From positions 632,376 to 696,375 of the forward strand of contig NZ_FOIE01000001.1 of the NCBI RefSeq assembly GCF_900111455.1: a stretch of 64,000 nt of DNA, written 5' to 3'. Every line of letters begins with the position of its first letter. The stretch's first letter is position 1. The notes under the pieces were generated by a model. It had not been told where the DNA came from. It saw only the letters and a program-made list of their open reading frames with translations, and did no database searches. This stretch comes from Geodermatophilus poikilotrophus (GTDB taxonomy: Bacteria; Actinomycetota; Actinomycetes; Mycobacteriales; Geodermatophilaceae). A program made the position numbers and the translations under genes. Of this stretch, positions 1 through 8,656 are shown one piece after another.

Positions 1-429
1 GCCGCCGGCCGCCGCGGCAGGGCGTGGCAGAAGGTCAAGCCGGTGCACACCCTCGACCTGGTCGTGCTCGGCGCGGAGTGGGGGTACGGGCGGCGCTCGG
101 GGAAGTTGTCCAACATCCACCTCGGCGCCCGCGACCCCGACGGCGGCGGGCCGGTGATGGTCGGCAAGACCTTCAAGGGGATGACCGACGAGCTGCTGGA
201 CTGGCAGACGGCCACCTTCCCCGACCTCGCCCGCGAGCAGCACGAGTGGGGCGTACTGCTGGACCCGGAGCTGGTCGTCGAGGTCGCCCTGGACGGCGCC
301 CAGCGCAGCCCGCGCTACCCCGGCGGCGTCGCGCTGCGCTTCGCCCGGGTGCTGCGCTACCGACCGGACAGGTCCCCGGCCGACGCCGACACGCTCGACG
401 CCGTGCGCGCGCTGCTCGCCGGCGGTTGA
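1..429 (+). CDS. ligB: ATP-dependent DNA ligase, C-terminal part (5' end outside window)
   Basis: The frame is open from the first base, so only the last 142 residues are present. ATP-dependent ligases seal nicks in duplex DNA through a lysyl-AMP intermediate. The visible part starts just before motif V (residues AWQKVKP), whose lysines contact the adenylate, and continues into the OB-fold domain with [30 protein letters not shown] and [17 protein letters not shown], which is the typical ending of the actinobacterial LigB group. The adenylation lysine (motif I) lies upstream of the window. An internal GTG at 43 opens the same frame but is not a sensible start because motif V precedes it. LigB is normally dispensable beside the NAD-dependent LigA. 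A small inverted repeat covers the stop codon. Confidence 0.88.
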   Translation, partial: AAGRRGRAWQKVKPVHTLDLVVLGAEWGYGRRSGKLSNIHLGARDPDGGGPVMVGKTFKGMTDELLDWQTATFPDLAREQHEWGVLLDPELVVEVALDGAQRSPRYPGGVALRFARVLRYRPDRSPADADTLDAVRALLAGG

Positions 430-439
430 CCGCGGGGCC

Positions 440-1618
440 TCAGGCCGGGACGGCGGGGGCGTCCCAGTCGACGGAGTGGGCCCGCATCCAGGCCTGCGGG
501 TCCCGGCGCCGCAGCACGAACGGCATGACCAGGTCGCGGGCGACCCGGCCGACGGCGGGCGGCGACTTGGCGCTGCTCGTGCGGAAGCCCTGGGCGACGA
601 CCCGCTCCGCCCGCGCCCGGCGCAGACCCTCGAACGCCTCCAGGGCCGCGCGCGGCGGCAGGTCGCGCAGGCAGCGGGCGAGGACGATGGCGTCCTCGAC
701 GGCGAGCGAGGACCCCTGGCCGGCCGCGGGCGAGGTGGCGTGCGCGGCGTCCCCGATCAGCACCATGCGGCCGGCGGACCACCGGCGCACGGTCGGGACG
801 TCGTACGTCGTCCACCCGCGCAGCGGACCCGGCGTGGCCTCGACCAGGGCCAGGATCGGCGAGCGGTCGCCGCGGTGCAGCTCGGAGAGCCGGGCCCGCC
901 ACTCCGCGTCCGGGGTGCCCGCCACCTCGCCGGCCGGCGGCTCGCGGTCCAGCGGCGGGTTGGCGAACCACCAGGTCCCCCCGGACGGCGGCACGAGGTA
1001 CCCGGCGAACCCGCGCCGGCCGAACACCATGGTCAGCCGGCCGACCTCGGCCCCGGGCGGGACGTGCTCGGAGTACCCGGCGGTGTTGAGCACCGGGACG
1101 AAGCGGGGCGCCGCCGCCCCCGGGTCCACCAGGGACCGGACGGTGGAGCGGACGCCGTCGGCCCCGACCAGGAGGTCCGCGGACTCGGTCGTGCCGTCGG
1201 CGAAGACCGCCGTCACGTCCGAGGCGGTGCAGCGGGCGTCGACCAGGCGGGAGCCGTAGCGGAACCGGACACCGCGGCGCAGGGCCTCGGCGTGCAGCGC
1301 CCGGTAGAGGTCGGAGCGCCGCATCGACAGGCCGGAGCTCCCGCCGGGGCCCGAGGTGGGCAGTGCGCCCAGCACGGTGCCGGTCCAGCTGCGGAACTCG
1401 ATGACCGGCGTCGGGAAGCCCACGCCGGCGACCGCGTGCTCCGCGTCGATCGCCCGGAGCGCGTCGAGCCCGTTGACCTGCAGGCCCAGCCACGCGCCGA
1501 CGTCGCCCGCAGGGCCGGCGTGCGCCTCGTGCACCGTGGCCTCGATGCCGGCCTTCTGCAGGGCCATCGCCGCCACCGGGCCGGCGACCCCGCCGCCGAC
1601 GACGATCGCTCGGGTCAT
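440..1618 (-). CDS. FAD-dependent aromatic-type monooxygenase
   Basis: A 392-residue class A flavoprotein monooxygenase, predicted to use NAD(P)H and O2 to hydroxylate a small substrate in the cytosol. The Rossmann GGGVAGPVAAMAL motif is at the N-terminus, the central GADGVRSTVR (DG motif) follows near residue 155, and LIGDAAHATSPAAGQG (GD motif, FAD ribityl contact) sits near residue 285. The ATG at 1618 has a GGAGGT ribosome site 6 bases upstream; the same frame runs far upstream, but only as a shadow of the MFS gene. It lies 83 bp downstream of that exporter on the same strand, an arrangement often seen for antibiotic or aromatic modification plus export. The substrate cannot be read from sequence. 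Confidence 0.87.
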   Translation of the reverse strand: MTRAIVVGGGVAGPVAAMALQKAGIEATVHEAHAGPAGDVGAWLGLQVNGLDALRAIDAEHAVAGVGFPTPVIEFRSWTGTVLGALPTSGPGGSSGLSMRRSDLYRALHAEALRRGVRFRYGSRLVDARCTASDVTAVFADGTTESADLLVGADGVRSTVRSLVDPGAAAPRFVPVLNTAGYSEHVPPGAEVGRLTMVFGRRGFAGYLVPPSGGTWWFANPPLDREPPAGEVAGTPDAEWRARLSELHRGDRSPILALVEATPGPLRGWTTYDVPTVRRWSAGRMVLIGDAAHATSPAAGQGSSLAVEDAIVLARCLRDLPPRAALEAFEGLRRARAERVVAQGFRTSSAKSPPAVGRVARDLVMPFVLRRRDPQAWMRAHSVDWDAPAVPA

Positions 1619-1701
1619 GCCGGCACCTCCGCGTCGTCCGTCCCGCCCTGGCATCTCCCCACAGGCCGGCGCCGGACGCCAGCCCTGCGCACCCGGCGGT
1701 G

Positions 1702-2901
1702 CTACCGGGCGGACGCGGCACCGGCCCGCGCCGGCCAGCTCACCGACCCCGCGACCGCGCCGAGGACGGCGACGGCGCACAGCAGCCCCACGCAGGCGCC
1801 CCACCCCACAGCCTCGAACAGCGGCGCCGGGACGACCGCACCGACGCCCCCACCCGCGTAGTAGCAGGACAGGTACAGCCCCACCGCGCTCGACCGCGCC
1901 GCGCCCCCGCTCGACGCCGCCTGCGCCGTGGCACAGGCCTGGGCGGCGAACACGCCGGTGCAGGCCCCCGCGAGCCCGGCGACGACGGCGGCGGTCGCGG
2001 GCACGAGCGTCAGGGCCAGCCCGGCCAGCACGGCCCCGGTGGCCAGGACGAGCACCACCCGGCGGCCGACCCGCGACACCAGCCGCCCGGTCAGCGGCGT
2101 GACGACGACGGCGACGAGGAACACCGCGAACACCGCGCCGACCTGCGCCGTGCCCAGCCCGAACGGCGGCCCGGCCAGGTGCAGCCCCGCGTAGGTGAAG
2201 GCGCCGACCTGCACGAACAGCACCGACGCGCCGACCGCGCAGGTGCCCAGCAGCGGCCCGTTGCGCAGCTGACCCGCGATGCCGCGCACCCCGCGGAGCG
2301 CGCCGGACGAGGGTGAGAAGCGCCTCTCCCGCGGCAACCAGGCCGCGACCGCCCCCAGCACGAGCAGCAGGACCAGCGCCAGCGCGACGAACGACGCCCG
2401 CCAGCCGAGCGCGCCGGCCACCGCCCCCGACAGGAACCGGCCGAGGAAGCCGCCGAACGCCGTCCCGGAGACGTACAGGCCGTTGACCGCGGCCGCGCGG
2501 GAGCCGGCGACCTCCTCGGCCACGTAGGCGACCGCGACCGCGAACACGAACGAGATCGCCAGGCCCTGCGCCGCGCGGGCGGCCATCAGCGTGGAGAGGC
2601 CGGGCGCGGCCGCGCAGGCGAGCGTCGCCAGCGCCGTCGCGGCGATGGCCGCCAGCATCACCCGCTTGCGGCCCAGCCGGTCCGACACCGCCCCCGCCAG
2701 CGGCGCGGCCACCGCCACGCCCAGGGCGGTGGCGCTCACCGTCCAGGCGGCGCCGGTCGCGGAGACACCGAGATCGGCTGCCAGCTCGGGCAGCAGCGGC
2801 TGCGTCGAGTAGGTGGTGAGCAGCGCGGACAGGCCGAGCAGGAACACCGCGGCAGGCTGCCGACCGCCGTCCCCCCGCGCCACGGCCCCACCGCACCACA
2901 C
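1702..2901 (-). CDS. MFS transporter (DHA1-type drug exporter)
   Basis: A 399-residue integral membrane protein with about 12 hydrophobic segments. The motif DRLGRKRVML between TM2 and TM3 is the MFS motif A, and TM4 carries an R in AARAAQGLA as in proton-coupled exporters. Likely a proton-driven efflux pump for small molecules. No clear ribosome site precedes the ATG at 2901; a GTG six codons later (2883) is an equally plausible start. It is probably the first gene of a two-gene unit with the FAD monooxygenase downstream, suggesting a shared substrate. The divergent neighbour starting at 3003 leaves about 100 bp for both promoters. Confidence 0.85.
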   Translation of the reverse strand: MWCGGAVARGDGGRQPAAVFLLGLSALLTTYSTQPLLPELAADLGVSATGAAWTVSATALGVAVAAPLAGAVSDRLGRKRVMLAAIAATALATLACAAAPGLSTLMAARAAQGLAISFVFAVAVAYVAEEVAGSRAAAVNGLYVSGTAFGGFLGRFLSGAVAGALGWRASFVALALVLLLVLGAVAAWLPRERRFSPSSGALRGVRGIAGQLRNGPLLGTCAVGASVLFVQVGAFTYAGLHLAGPPFGLGTAQVGAVFAVFLVAVVVTPLTGRLVSRVGRRVVLVLATGAVLAGLALTLVPATAAVVAGLAGACTGVFAAQACATAQAASSGGAARSSAVGLYLSCYYAGGGVGAVVPAPLFEAVGWGACVGLLCAVAVLGAVAGSVSWPARAGAASAR

Positions 2902-3002
2902 CGGGGCCGGGACGCCAGGGCCGGGTCCGAGCGGTCCCGGCGGTCGTCGGGGGGACGGCCCGGGCAGCCCGTGCCCGGGGACGACTCGCCTACCGTCGAC
3001 GC

Positions 3003-3632
3003 ATGGCGATCATCCACCGGGCCACGCTGCGACCGTCGAAGCTCGAGCTGGTGGCCGGCTGGGCCCCCGGCCGCCCGTGGGGTGCCGCGGCCGCAGGTGC
3101 CGCACTCGAGCAGGTCGCCGCCTACCGCTTCGACGACCCGGCCGGCGAGGTCGGCACCGAGACCTTGGTGCTGCGCGCCGGCGACACCCTGCTGCACGTG
3201 CCGCTGACCTACCGCGGCGCGCCCGTCCCGGAGCAGGAGGAGCACCTCGTGGGGACGACGGAGCACTCGGTGCTCGGCCGGCGCTGGGTCTACGACGCCT
3301 GCGCCGACCCGGTGTACGTCGCCGCGCTGGCCGCCGTGGTGCTCGGCGGCGCACCCCAGGCCGAGGAGTACGTCCACGTCGACGGGCGGCGGGAGCGCCG
3401 CGACCCCACCGCCCGCGTGACCGGCAGCGGCGGGGCCGCGGACGTCGGGCCGCTGGGCGCGCCCAGCCCCACCGACGGCGCCGACGCGACGACCGTCCGC
3501 GCCGGGCACCTGGAGCTGGTCGTGCGGCGGGTCCTGACGCCGGGCGCTCCGGTGGACGGCGGCGCCACGCTCACCGGCACCTGGGCCGACCAGGCCGACC
3601 CGATCGTGCTGGTGAGCGCTCGGCGGCTCTGA
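3003..3632 (+). CDS. Maltokinase N-terminal cap-like domain protein
   Basis: A 209-residue cytosolic protein beginning AIIHRATLRPSKLELVAGW, the signature of the cap domain that precedes the kinase core in actinobacterial maltokinases (Mak). The kinase domain is absent, so this is a free-standing cap-like protein of unknown activity; such proteins are sometimes mislabelled as branching enzymes. The central segment contains LLHVPLTYRG and EHSVLGRRWVYDACADPVY, which are conserved in this group. A TACCGT hexamer at 2991-2996 lies six bases before the ATG and there is no Shine-Dalgarno sequence, so the message is probably leaderless. It converges on the LLM gene with only 3 bp between them. Confidence 0.72.
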   Translation: MAIIHRATLRPSKLELVAGWAPGRPWGAAAAGAALEQVAAYRFDDPAGEVGTETLVLRAGDTLLHVPLTYRGAPVPEQEEHLVGTTEHSVLGRRWVYDACADPVYVAALAAVVLGGAPQAEEYVHVDGRRERRDPTARVTGSGGAADVGPLGAPSPTDGADATTVRAGHLELVVRRVLTPGAPVDGGATLTGTWADQADPIVLVSARRL

Positions 3633-3635
3633 GCG

Positions 3636-4664
3636 CTACGCCTCGGCGACCCGGGGAGCGACCTCCGTGCCCAGCAGCTCGATACCGCGCAGCAGGTCGG
3701 CGTGCGCCAGGCGCGGGTTCGTCATCTGGATCGCGACCCGGTCGACCCCGCCCAGCTGGTCGGAGACCCGCACCAGCTTGTCCGCCACGGTGTCCGGGTC
3801 GCCCATGAAGAAGGCGCCGTCGGGCCCGCTGGTCGCGTCGAACTGGGCCCGCGTCGGCTGGGCGAAGCCGCGCTCACGGGAGACCTTGGTGAACATCTCG
3901 TGCCAGCCGGGGTAGATGGTGTCGGCGGCGGCCCGCGTGCTCTCGGCGACGTAACTGAAGACGTGCAGCCCCACCTGCAGCCGCTCGGGCGCGTGGCCGG
4001 CCTGCGCCCCGGCCCGGCGGTACAGATCCACGAGCGGCGCGAACTGCCGCGGCTCCCCACCGATGACGGCGACCATCAGCGGGAGGCCGAGCAGCCCGGC
4101 GCGGACGAAGGACTCCGGCGTCCCGCCGACGCCGACCCAGATCGGCAGCGGGTCCTGCAGCGGCCGCGGGTAGACACCCTGCCCGGTGAGCGCGGGGCGG
4201 TGCCGGCCGGACCAGCTCACCTGCTCGGACTCGCGCAGCCGCAGCAGCAGGTCGAGCTTCTCCTCGAACAGCTCGTCGTAGTCGGCCAGCGACAACCCGA
4301 ACAGCGGGAACGCCTCGATGAACGAGCCCCGGCCTACGACCAGGTCGACGCGGCCCCGTGAGACGAGGTCGAGCGTGGCGAACTGCTGGAAGACGCGGAC
4401 CGGGTCGGCGGCGCTGAGCACGGTGACCGCGCTGCCCAGCCGGATCCGCGAGGTGCGCGCGGCCGCGGCGCCCAGGATCACCGGCGGGGCCGAGTCGTAG
4501 TACTCCGGGCGGTGGTGCTCACCGATCCCGAAGGAGTAGAGCCCCACCTCGTCGGCGAGGGCGATCTCCTCGAGCAGGTGCGCCATCCGCTCCTCCGGAC
4601 CGACCAGGCGCTCGGTCGAGGGGTCGGTCACCGCTGCGACGAAACTGTCGACGCCGACGTGCAC
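3636..4664 (-). CDS. LLM-class F420/FMN-dependent oxidoreductase
   Basis: A 342-residue luciferase-like TIM-barrel oxidoreductase. Visible family features are FGIGEHHRPEYYDSAPPVILGAAAARTSRIRLGSAVTVL near the N-terminus, VDLVVGRGSFIEAFPLFG in the middle, and QDPLPIWVGVGGTPES, which lines the flavin pocket. The frame opens at 4751, but the GTG at 4664 is preferred because AGGAGG lies six bases upstream and the product then starts VHVGVDSF, as in relatives. The substrate is unknown; Actinobacteria carry many such enzymes using F420 or FMNH2. It is divergent from the DHA2 exporter across a 383-bp gap. Confidence 0.85.
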   Translation of the reverse strand: MHVGVDSFVAAVTDPSTERLVGPEERMAHLLEEIALADEVGLYSFGIGEHHRPEYYDSAPPVILGAAAARTSRIRLGSAVTVLSAADPVRVFQQFATLDLVSRGRVDLVVGRGSFIEAFPLFGLSLADYDELFEEKLDLLLRLRESEQVSWSGRHRPALTGQGVYPRPLQDPLPIWVGVGGTPESFVRAGLLGLPLMVAVIGGEPRQFAPLVDLYRRAGAQAGHAPERLQVGLHVFSYVAESTRAAADTIYPGWHEMFTKVSRERGFAQPTRAQFDATSGPDGAFFMGDPDTVADKLVRVSDQLGGVDRVAIQMTNPRLAHADLLRGIELLGTEVAPRVAEA

Positions 4665-5047
4665 GGCTGTCCTCCTCACGGGTGGGGCCGCCACCGGCGA
4701 CGGTCCAGTGTTCAACCAGTCAACCAGGTCCCGGCGACGGCCCTCACCCACCGACGCGGGTACCGCCCCCTTGCACGTACGGCGCGCGGGGCAGCGATCG
4801 CGGAGGCGGTTGCGCTCGCCCCCGGCCGCTCCCCATGCTGGCGCGGTCCGGCACGAGCCCGCCCCCGACCAGCGTCCCGACCCGCACGCCGCACGCGCGC
4901 GACCGGGGAGTGCGGGAGCCGGACGCCTGGTGGGACCGGCCGCGGCCCGGGCCCACCTCCCGGGACGGCGTCGTCCTCGACCGACCGGTCGCTGCCCGGC
5001 GACCCGAGCGCGTCCGTGCCCCCCGCCCCCGTCCCGGGAGTGATCGC
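4665..5047. other. Intergenic region between divergent LLM and DHA2 genes
   Basis: This 383-bp stretch separates two divergent genes and should hold both promoters. The only clear structure is an 8-bp direct repeat TCAACCAG at 4712-4719 and 4720-4727, a possible regulator half-site pair. Reading frames run through it on the plus strand in phase with the DHA2 gene, but they have the arginine/proline-rich composition of shadow frames and no ribosome site. Confidence 0.4.
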
Positions 5048-7639
5048 ATGCCCCCCAGCCGCCCCGCCGCCACCGGATCCGTGGAGGACGTCGTCCCCGG
5101 GGACGGCACCTTCTCCCACCGGCAGGTGCTGACCGTCCTGGCCGGGCTGATGACGGCGATGTTCCTGGCCGCGCTGGACCAGACCGTCGTGGCGACCGCC
5201 GTCCGCACCGTCGCCGACGACCTGCAGGGCTACGACATGCAGGCCTGGGCCACCACGGCCTTCCTCGTCACCTCGACGATCTCCACCCCGCTGTACGGCA
5301 AGCTCTCCGACGTCTACGGACGACGGCCGTTCTACCTGTTCGCGATCTCGGTGTTCGTCCTCGGCTCGGTGCTGTGCGCCGTCGCCGGGTCGATGTACCA
5401 GCTGGCGGCCGCCCGGGCGGTGCAGGGGGTCGGCGCCGGGGGGCTGCTGTCGCTGGCGCTGGCGATCATCAGCGACCTGGTGCCGCCACGGGAACGCGCG
5501 CGCTACCAGGGCTACACCATGGCCGTCTGGGGCGGCTCCAGCGTGCTCGGCCCGGTCGTCGGCGGCTTCCTCGCCGGCCAGGCGTCCCTGCTCGGCATCG
5601 ACGGGTGGCGGTGGATCTTCCTCGTCAACGTCCCGCTGGGCGCGCTGGCCTTCGCCATCGTGTTCCGGGTGCTGCACCTGCCGCACGAACGGCGCGAGCA
5701 CCGCATCGACTGGCCCGGTGCGCTGGCGCTGAGCACCTGCGTCGTGCCGCTGCTCGTCGTCGCCGAGCAGGGCCGCACGTGGGGCTGGACGTCCCCGGTG
5801 GCGCTGGCCTGCTACGGGACCGGGGCCGTCGGTCTGGTCTGGTTCGTGCTGGCCGAACGGGCCCACGGGGACGACGCGCTGCTGCCGCTGCGGCTGTTCG
5901 GCAACCGCAGCTTCACCGTCACCGCCCTGGGCAGCGTCGTCCTGGGCGCGGGGATGCTGGGCGGCCTGCTGCTGGTCCCGCAGTACCTGCAGATCGTGCA
6001 CGGCTCGAGCGCGACCGCCGCCGGCCTGCAGATGCTCCCGCTGGTCGCCGGGATCATGCTCGGGGCGAGGGGCTCGGGCGTCGCGATCTCCCGGACGGGC
6101 CGCTACCGGCAGTTCCCGCTGCTCGGGGTGGCACTGATGGCCACCGCGCTCCTCGGCCTCTCCCTGGTCGCCGGCGCGGGCACCCCCTACGGGCTGCTCG
6201 TGCCGTTCCTGGCACTGTTCGGCACGGGCGTGGGCTGCACGTTCCAGCCGGTCGTCGTGGCGGTGCAGAGCGCCGTGCACCCCCGCGAGATCGGGGTGGC
6301 CACCTCCTCGGTGGCCTTCTTCCGCCAGATGGGCGCCACCGCGGGCACCGCGGCGTTCCTCTCCCTGCTGTTCGCCCGGCTGCCCGTCGAGATCGACGGC
6401 GCGGTGCAGGACGCCGTCCGCGCCGACCCCGGGCTGGCGCCCCGGCTGCAGGCGCTCGACGGGATCGGCCACGACCTCTCCGACAGCTCCTTCGTCCAGC
6501 AGCTCCCCGACGCGGTTGCCCAGCCCTTCCGGGCCGGCTTCGCCGGGTCCGTGGAGCTGGTGCTGCTCGTCGTCGCCGGCGTGGTGGCCGTGGGCGCCGC
6601 CGTCTTCCTGTTCCTGCCGCAGCTCACGCTGTCGGCCGAGTCCGGCATCCAGGCCCGCCGGAACGCGGCCCGGGTTGCCGGTTCTCCGCCCCCCGCGGCC
6701 CCCGCTGCGGCTCCTCCCGCCCGCCACGGCACCCGGGGCCGGCCAGGGGTCGTCCCCGGCCTCCCGGCGCACCGGCACGCAGCCTCCGCGGCGACGGTCG
6801 CGCCCCGGCGGTGGCCCGTCCGGGAACGGGTCCTGGCCGGCGCGGCCGCGCTCGGGCTCCTGCTGGGGCTCGGCGGGGTGGCGCTGGGCTCCCGCCCCCC
6901 GGCCACCGGGGAGGGGTCGCAGGACTCCGGGCTCCCCGACGGGTCGCCGCCGGCCGCACCCCTCTCCGGCTCGGTCCCCGGCGGGGGCCAGGCGGCTCCC
7001 GACGGCGGGACGCAGGAGGCACCGTCACCGCGGGCGAGGTCGCAACGCCCGGCCGCGGCGCCGGGCACCCCCACGACGACGACCGCGTCCCCGACCCCCG
7101 GCGGTGCCGTCGAGAGCCCGGCCCCGCTCGGCAGCAGCAGCGGTCCGGCGAGCTCCGGCACGAGCGCGGCCGCGACCGGCGGCGGGGCCACGAGCGCGGG
7201 TTCGGCGAGCTCAGGCAGCACGAGCTCCGGGACGACGAGCTCCAGGACGACGAGCTCCGGCACGACGAGCTCCGGCACGACGAGCTCCGGCACCCCCGCG
7301 GGGACCCCGTCCGGCGCGGCGGCCACGTCCACGCCGGGACCCAGCCCCACACCGACCCAGCAACCGACCCAGCAACCGACCGCGACCACAACGACGACAG
7401 CGCCGGCCACCGCAACGGCATCAGCCACCGCAACGGCATCGCCGACCGAGACTCCCGAGCCGACCGCGACCGCGGAGCCGACTCGGACCGCGGAACCGGC
7501 CGAGACCACAGCGCCAGCCGAGACCACATCGCCGGCCGAGACCACAGCGCCGACCGAGACCACAGCGCCGACCGAGACGGAGACACCCACCGGGACGGGG
7601 ACACCCACCGGGACGGGGACACCCACGGCCACGCCCTGA
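5048..7639 (+). CDS. MFS DHA2 (14-TM) exporter with extra TM and repetitive extracellular tail
   Basis: An 863-residue protein. Residues 1-530 are a complete DHA2/EmrB-type major facilitator with 14 membrane segments, including ALDQTVVATAVRTVADDL in TM1, the DVYGRRP loop, and AARAVQGVGAGGLLSLALAIISD in TM4-5. After a Pro/Ala linker, a further hydrophobic helix (about residues 590-612) precedes some 250 residues made of Ser, Thr, Pro, Ala and Gly with short tandem repeats. With 14 helices plus one, the tail should lie outside the membrane; such tails are often O-mannosylated in Actinobacteria. The ATG at 5048 has GGGAG seven bases upstream; upstream in-frame codons look non-coding. Usual family length is about 500, so the tail is an accretion. 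Confidence 0.85.
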   Translation: MPPSRPAATGSVEDVVPGDGTFSHRQVLTVLAGLMTAMFLAALDQTVVATAVRTVADDLQGYDMQAWATTAFLVTSTISTPLYGKLSDVYGRRPFYLFAISVFVLGSVLCAVAGSMYQLAAARAVQGVGAGGLLSLALAIISDLVPPRERARYQGYTMAVWGGSSVLGPVVGGFLAGQASLLGIDGWRWIFLVNVPLGALAFAIVFRVLHLPHERREHRIDWPGALALSTCVVPLLVVAEQGRTWGWTSPVALACYGTGAVGLVWFVLAERAHGDDALLPLRLFGNRSFTVTALGSVVLGAGMLGGLLLVPQYLQIVHGSSATAAGLQMLPLVAGIMLGARGSGVAISRTGRYRQFPLLGVALMATALLGLSLVAGAGTPYGLLVPFLALFGTGVGCTFQPVVVAVQSAVHPREIGVATSSVAFFRQMGATAGTAAFLSLLFARLPVEIDGAVQDAVRADPGLAPRLQALDGIGHDLSDSSFVQQLPDAVAQPFRAGFAGSVELVLLVVAGVVAVGAAVFLFLPQLTLSAESGIQARRNAARVAGSPPPAAPAAAPPARHGTRGRPGVVPGLPAHRHAASAATVAPRRWPVRERVLAGAAALGLLLGLGGVALGSRPPATGEGSQDSGLPDGSPPAAPLSGSVPGGGQAAPDGGTQEAPSPRARSQRPAAAPGTPTTTTASPTPGGAVESPAPLGSSSGPASSGTSAAATGGGATSAGSASSGSTSSGTTSSRTTSSGTTSSGTTSSGTPAGTPSGAAATSTPGPSPTPTQQPTQQPTATTTTTAPATATASATATASPTETPEPTATAEPTRTAEPAETTAPAETTSPAETTAPTETTAPTETETPTGTGTPTGTGTPTATP
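7139..7637 (+). repeat. Tandem-repeat tract encoding the Ser/Thr/Pro tail
   Basis: This tract inside the DHA2 gene contains several in-frame microrepeats: about five copies of a 15-bp unit resembling ACGACGAGCTCCGGC around 7219-7293 (TSSGT), two 12-bp copies near 7355-7378 (PTQQ), two 18-bp copies near 7407-7442, 15-bp units encoding AETTAP/TETTAP, and two 18-bp copies encoding TPTGTG near the end. All unit lengths are multiples of three, so copy-number changes would keep the frame. Confidence 0.8.
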
Positions 7640-7930
7640 CCAGCTGCCGGCGAGCCGGGCTGCACCCGGCCGGTGGGGCGCCCTCGACTCGGCGCCGCCG
7701 GTCCTCCCACCGGGGCGGACCCGTGCCCGAACCGTCACTCCCGGGTGCGGTGCCGGTCGACCCGCACGTCACCGCGCTGCTCACCGTGCCCACCGCCAGC
7801 GGCATGCCGCCCGTGCACGGGGGGACGGCGGAGGCCGACCGGACCTGCGCGGCCTCCGAGAGCCGCTGCACCGCTGAGCCGGGGTCCCCCGGGACGGCGG
7901 AGAGTCGTTGCGCGGGGACGCCGCCCCTGC

Positions 7931-8491
7931 TCAGCCGGCGGCGTACCGAGAGTAGGTGACGCCGCCGCGGAAGCCCCGGCACTCGACCAGCCGCAGCCGG
8001 CCCTCCGCGGCGCCGTCGGGGAACAGCCGCCGGCCGCGGCCCTGGACGACCGGGTAGGTGAACAACCGGTACTCGTCGACCAGCCCGGCCCCGATCAGCG
8101 CGTGGCACAGGGTGATGCTGCCGGTGACGACGATGTCCGCGCCGGGCTGCTCCTTCAGCGCGCGCACCTGGTCGACCGGGTCGCCGTCCAGCACGGTGGT
8201 GTGCTGCCAGCCGGGCTCGGTGAGCGTCGAGGAGATGACGTACTTCTGCACCCGGTCCAGGTAGGCGCTGATGCCGGTCGGGTCGTCGGTCCGCCCCGGC
8301 CAGTAGCTGCGGAAGTCCTCGAAGGTCTGCCGGCCGAGGAGGAGGGCGTCGGCGCGCTCGTCCTGGCGGTGGATCTCCTCGACCAGGTCGGAGTCGTCCA
8401 CCCCCGCCTGGCCCTGCGGCTCGAACCAGTCGCCGAGCATCTCCACCGCGCCGTCGACGGTCGTGTTCTGGGTGATCGCGAGCGTGCGCAC
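7931..8491 (-). CDS. Dihydrofolate-reductase-like (RibD C-terminal family) protein
   Basis: A 186-residue cytosolic NAD(P)H-binding protein of the DHFR/RibD-C superfamily. It starts with a beta strand (RTLAITQNTTVDG), has ADALLLGRQTFEDFRSYWP, the cofactor-loop segment GADIVVTGSITLCHALIGAGLVDEYRL, and the C-terminal strand seen in the family. These proteins are not true folate enzymes and their substrates are mostly unknown. The GTG at 8491 is chosen because GGGAGG lies five bases upstream and a promoter-like motif ends at 8519; codons farther upstream are arginine-rich shadow. It is a likely member of the stress-type regulon described at the promoter entry. Confidence 0.85.
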   Translation of the reverse strand: MRTLAITQNTTVDGAVEMLGDWFEPQGQAGVDDSDLVEEIHRQDERADALLLGRQTFEDFRSYWPGRTDDPTGISAYLDRVQKYVISSTLTEPGWQHTTVLDGDPVDQVRALKEQPGADIVVTGSITLCHALIGAGLVDEYRLFTYPVVQGRGRRLFPDGAAEGRLRLVECRGFRGGVTYSRYAAG

Positions 8492-8518
8492 CGTGCCTCC
8501 CGGGTCGGTTCCAACGCA

Positions 8519-8551
8519 GTTCCGACCCCGCCGGCGCCCGGAACTCATCGC
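8519..8551 (-). promoter_or_regulatory. ECF-type promoter candidate (copy 1)
   Basis: On the minus strand GCGATGAGT (8551-8543) is followed after 16 bases by GTCGGAAC (8526-8519), 28 bases before the GTG of the DHFR-like gene. The first box and the spacing match copies at 29872 and 31560 exactly; the second box shares only its first three bases. Confidence 0.55.
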
Positions 8552-8656
8552 CGGGGTCCCGTCCGGTCTGCCGCGGTGGTCGCGCGCGCGTGGACGCACC
8601 CGCCCCCGTCGAGGCGTCCACACACGCGCCGGCGGCTGCGGGGACTCGACGCCCGG

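Noticed and set aside
43-429. GTG start inside the ligase fragment
   Set aside because: Motif V of the ligase lies before this codon in the same frame, so the gene begins outside the window.
4682-5047. Extended N-terminus of the DHA2 exporter
   Set aside because: The 122 extra residues are Arg/Pro-rich without family similarity, and GGGAG precedes the ATG at 5048.
6187-7710. 507-codon minus frame rich in VGV/VSVG repeats
   Set aside because: It is the antisense of the Ser/Thr/Pro repeat tract and MFS gene; it has no ribosome site and its repeats are explained by the sense codons.
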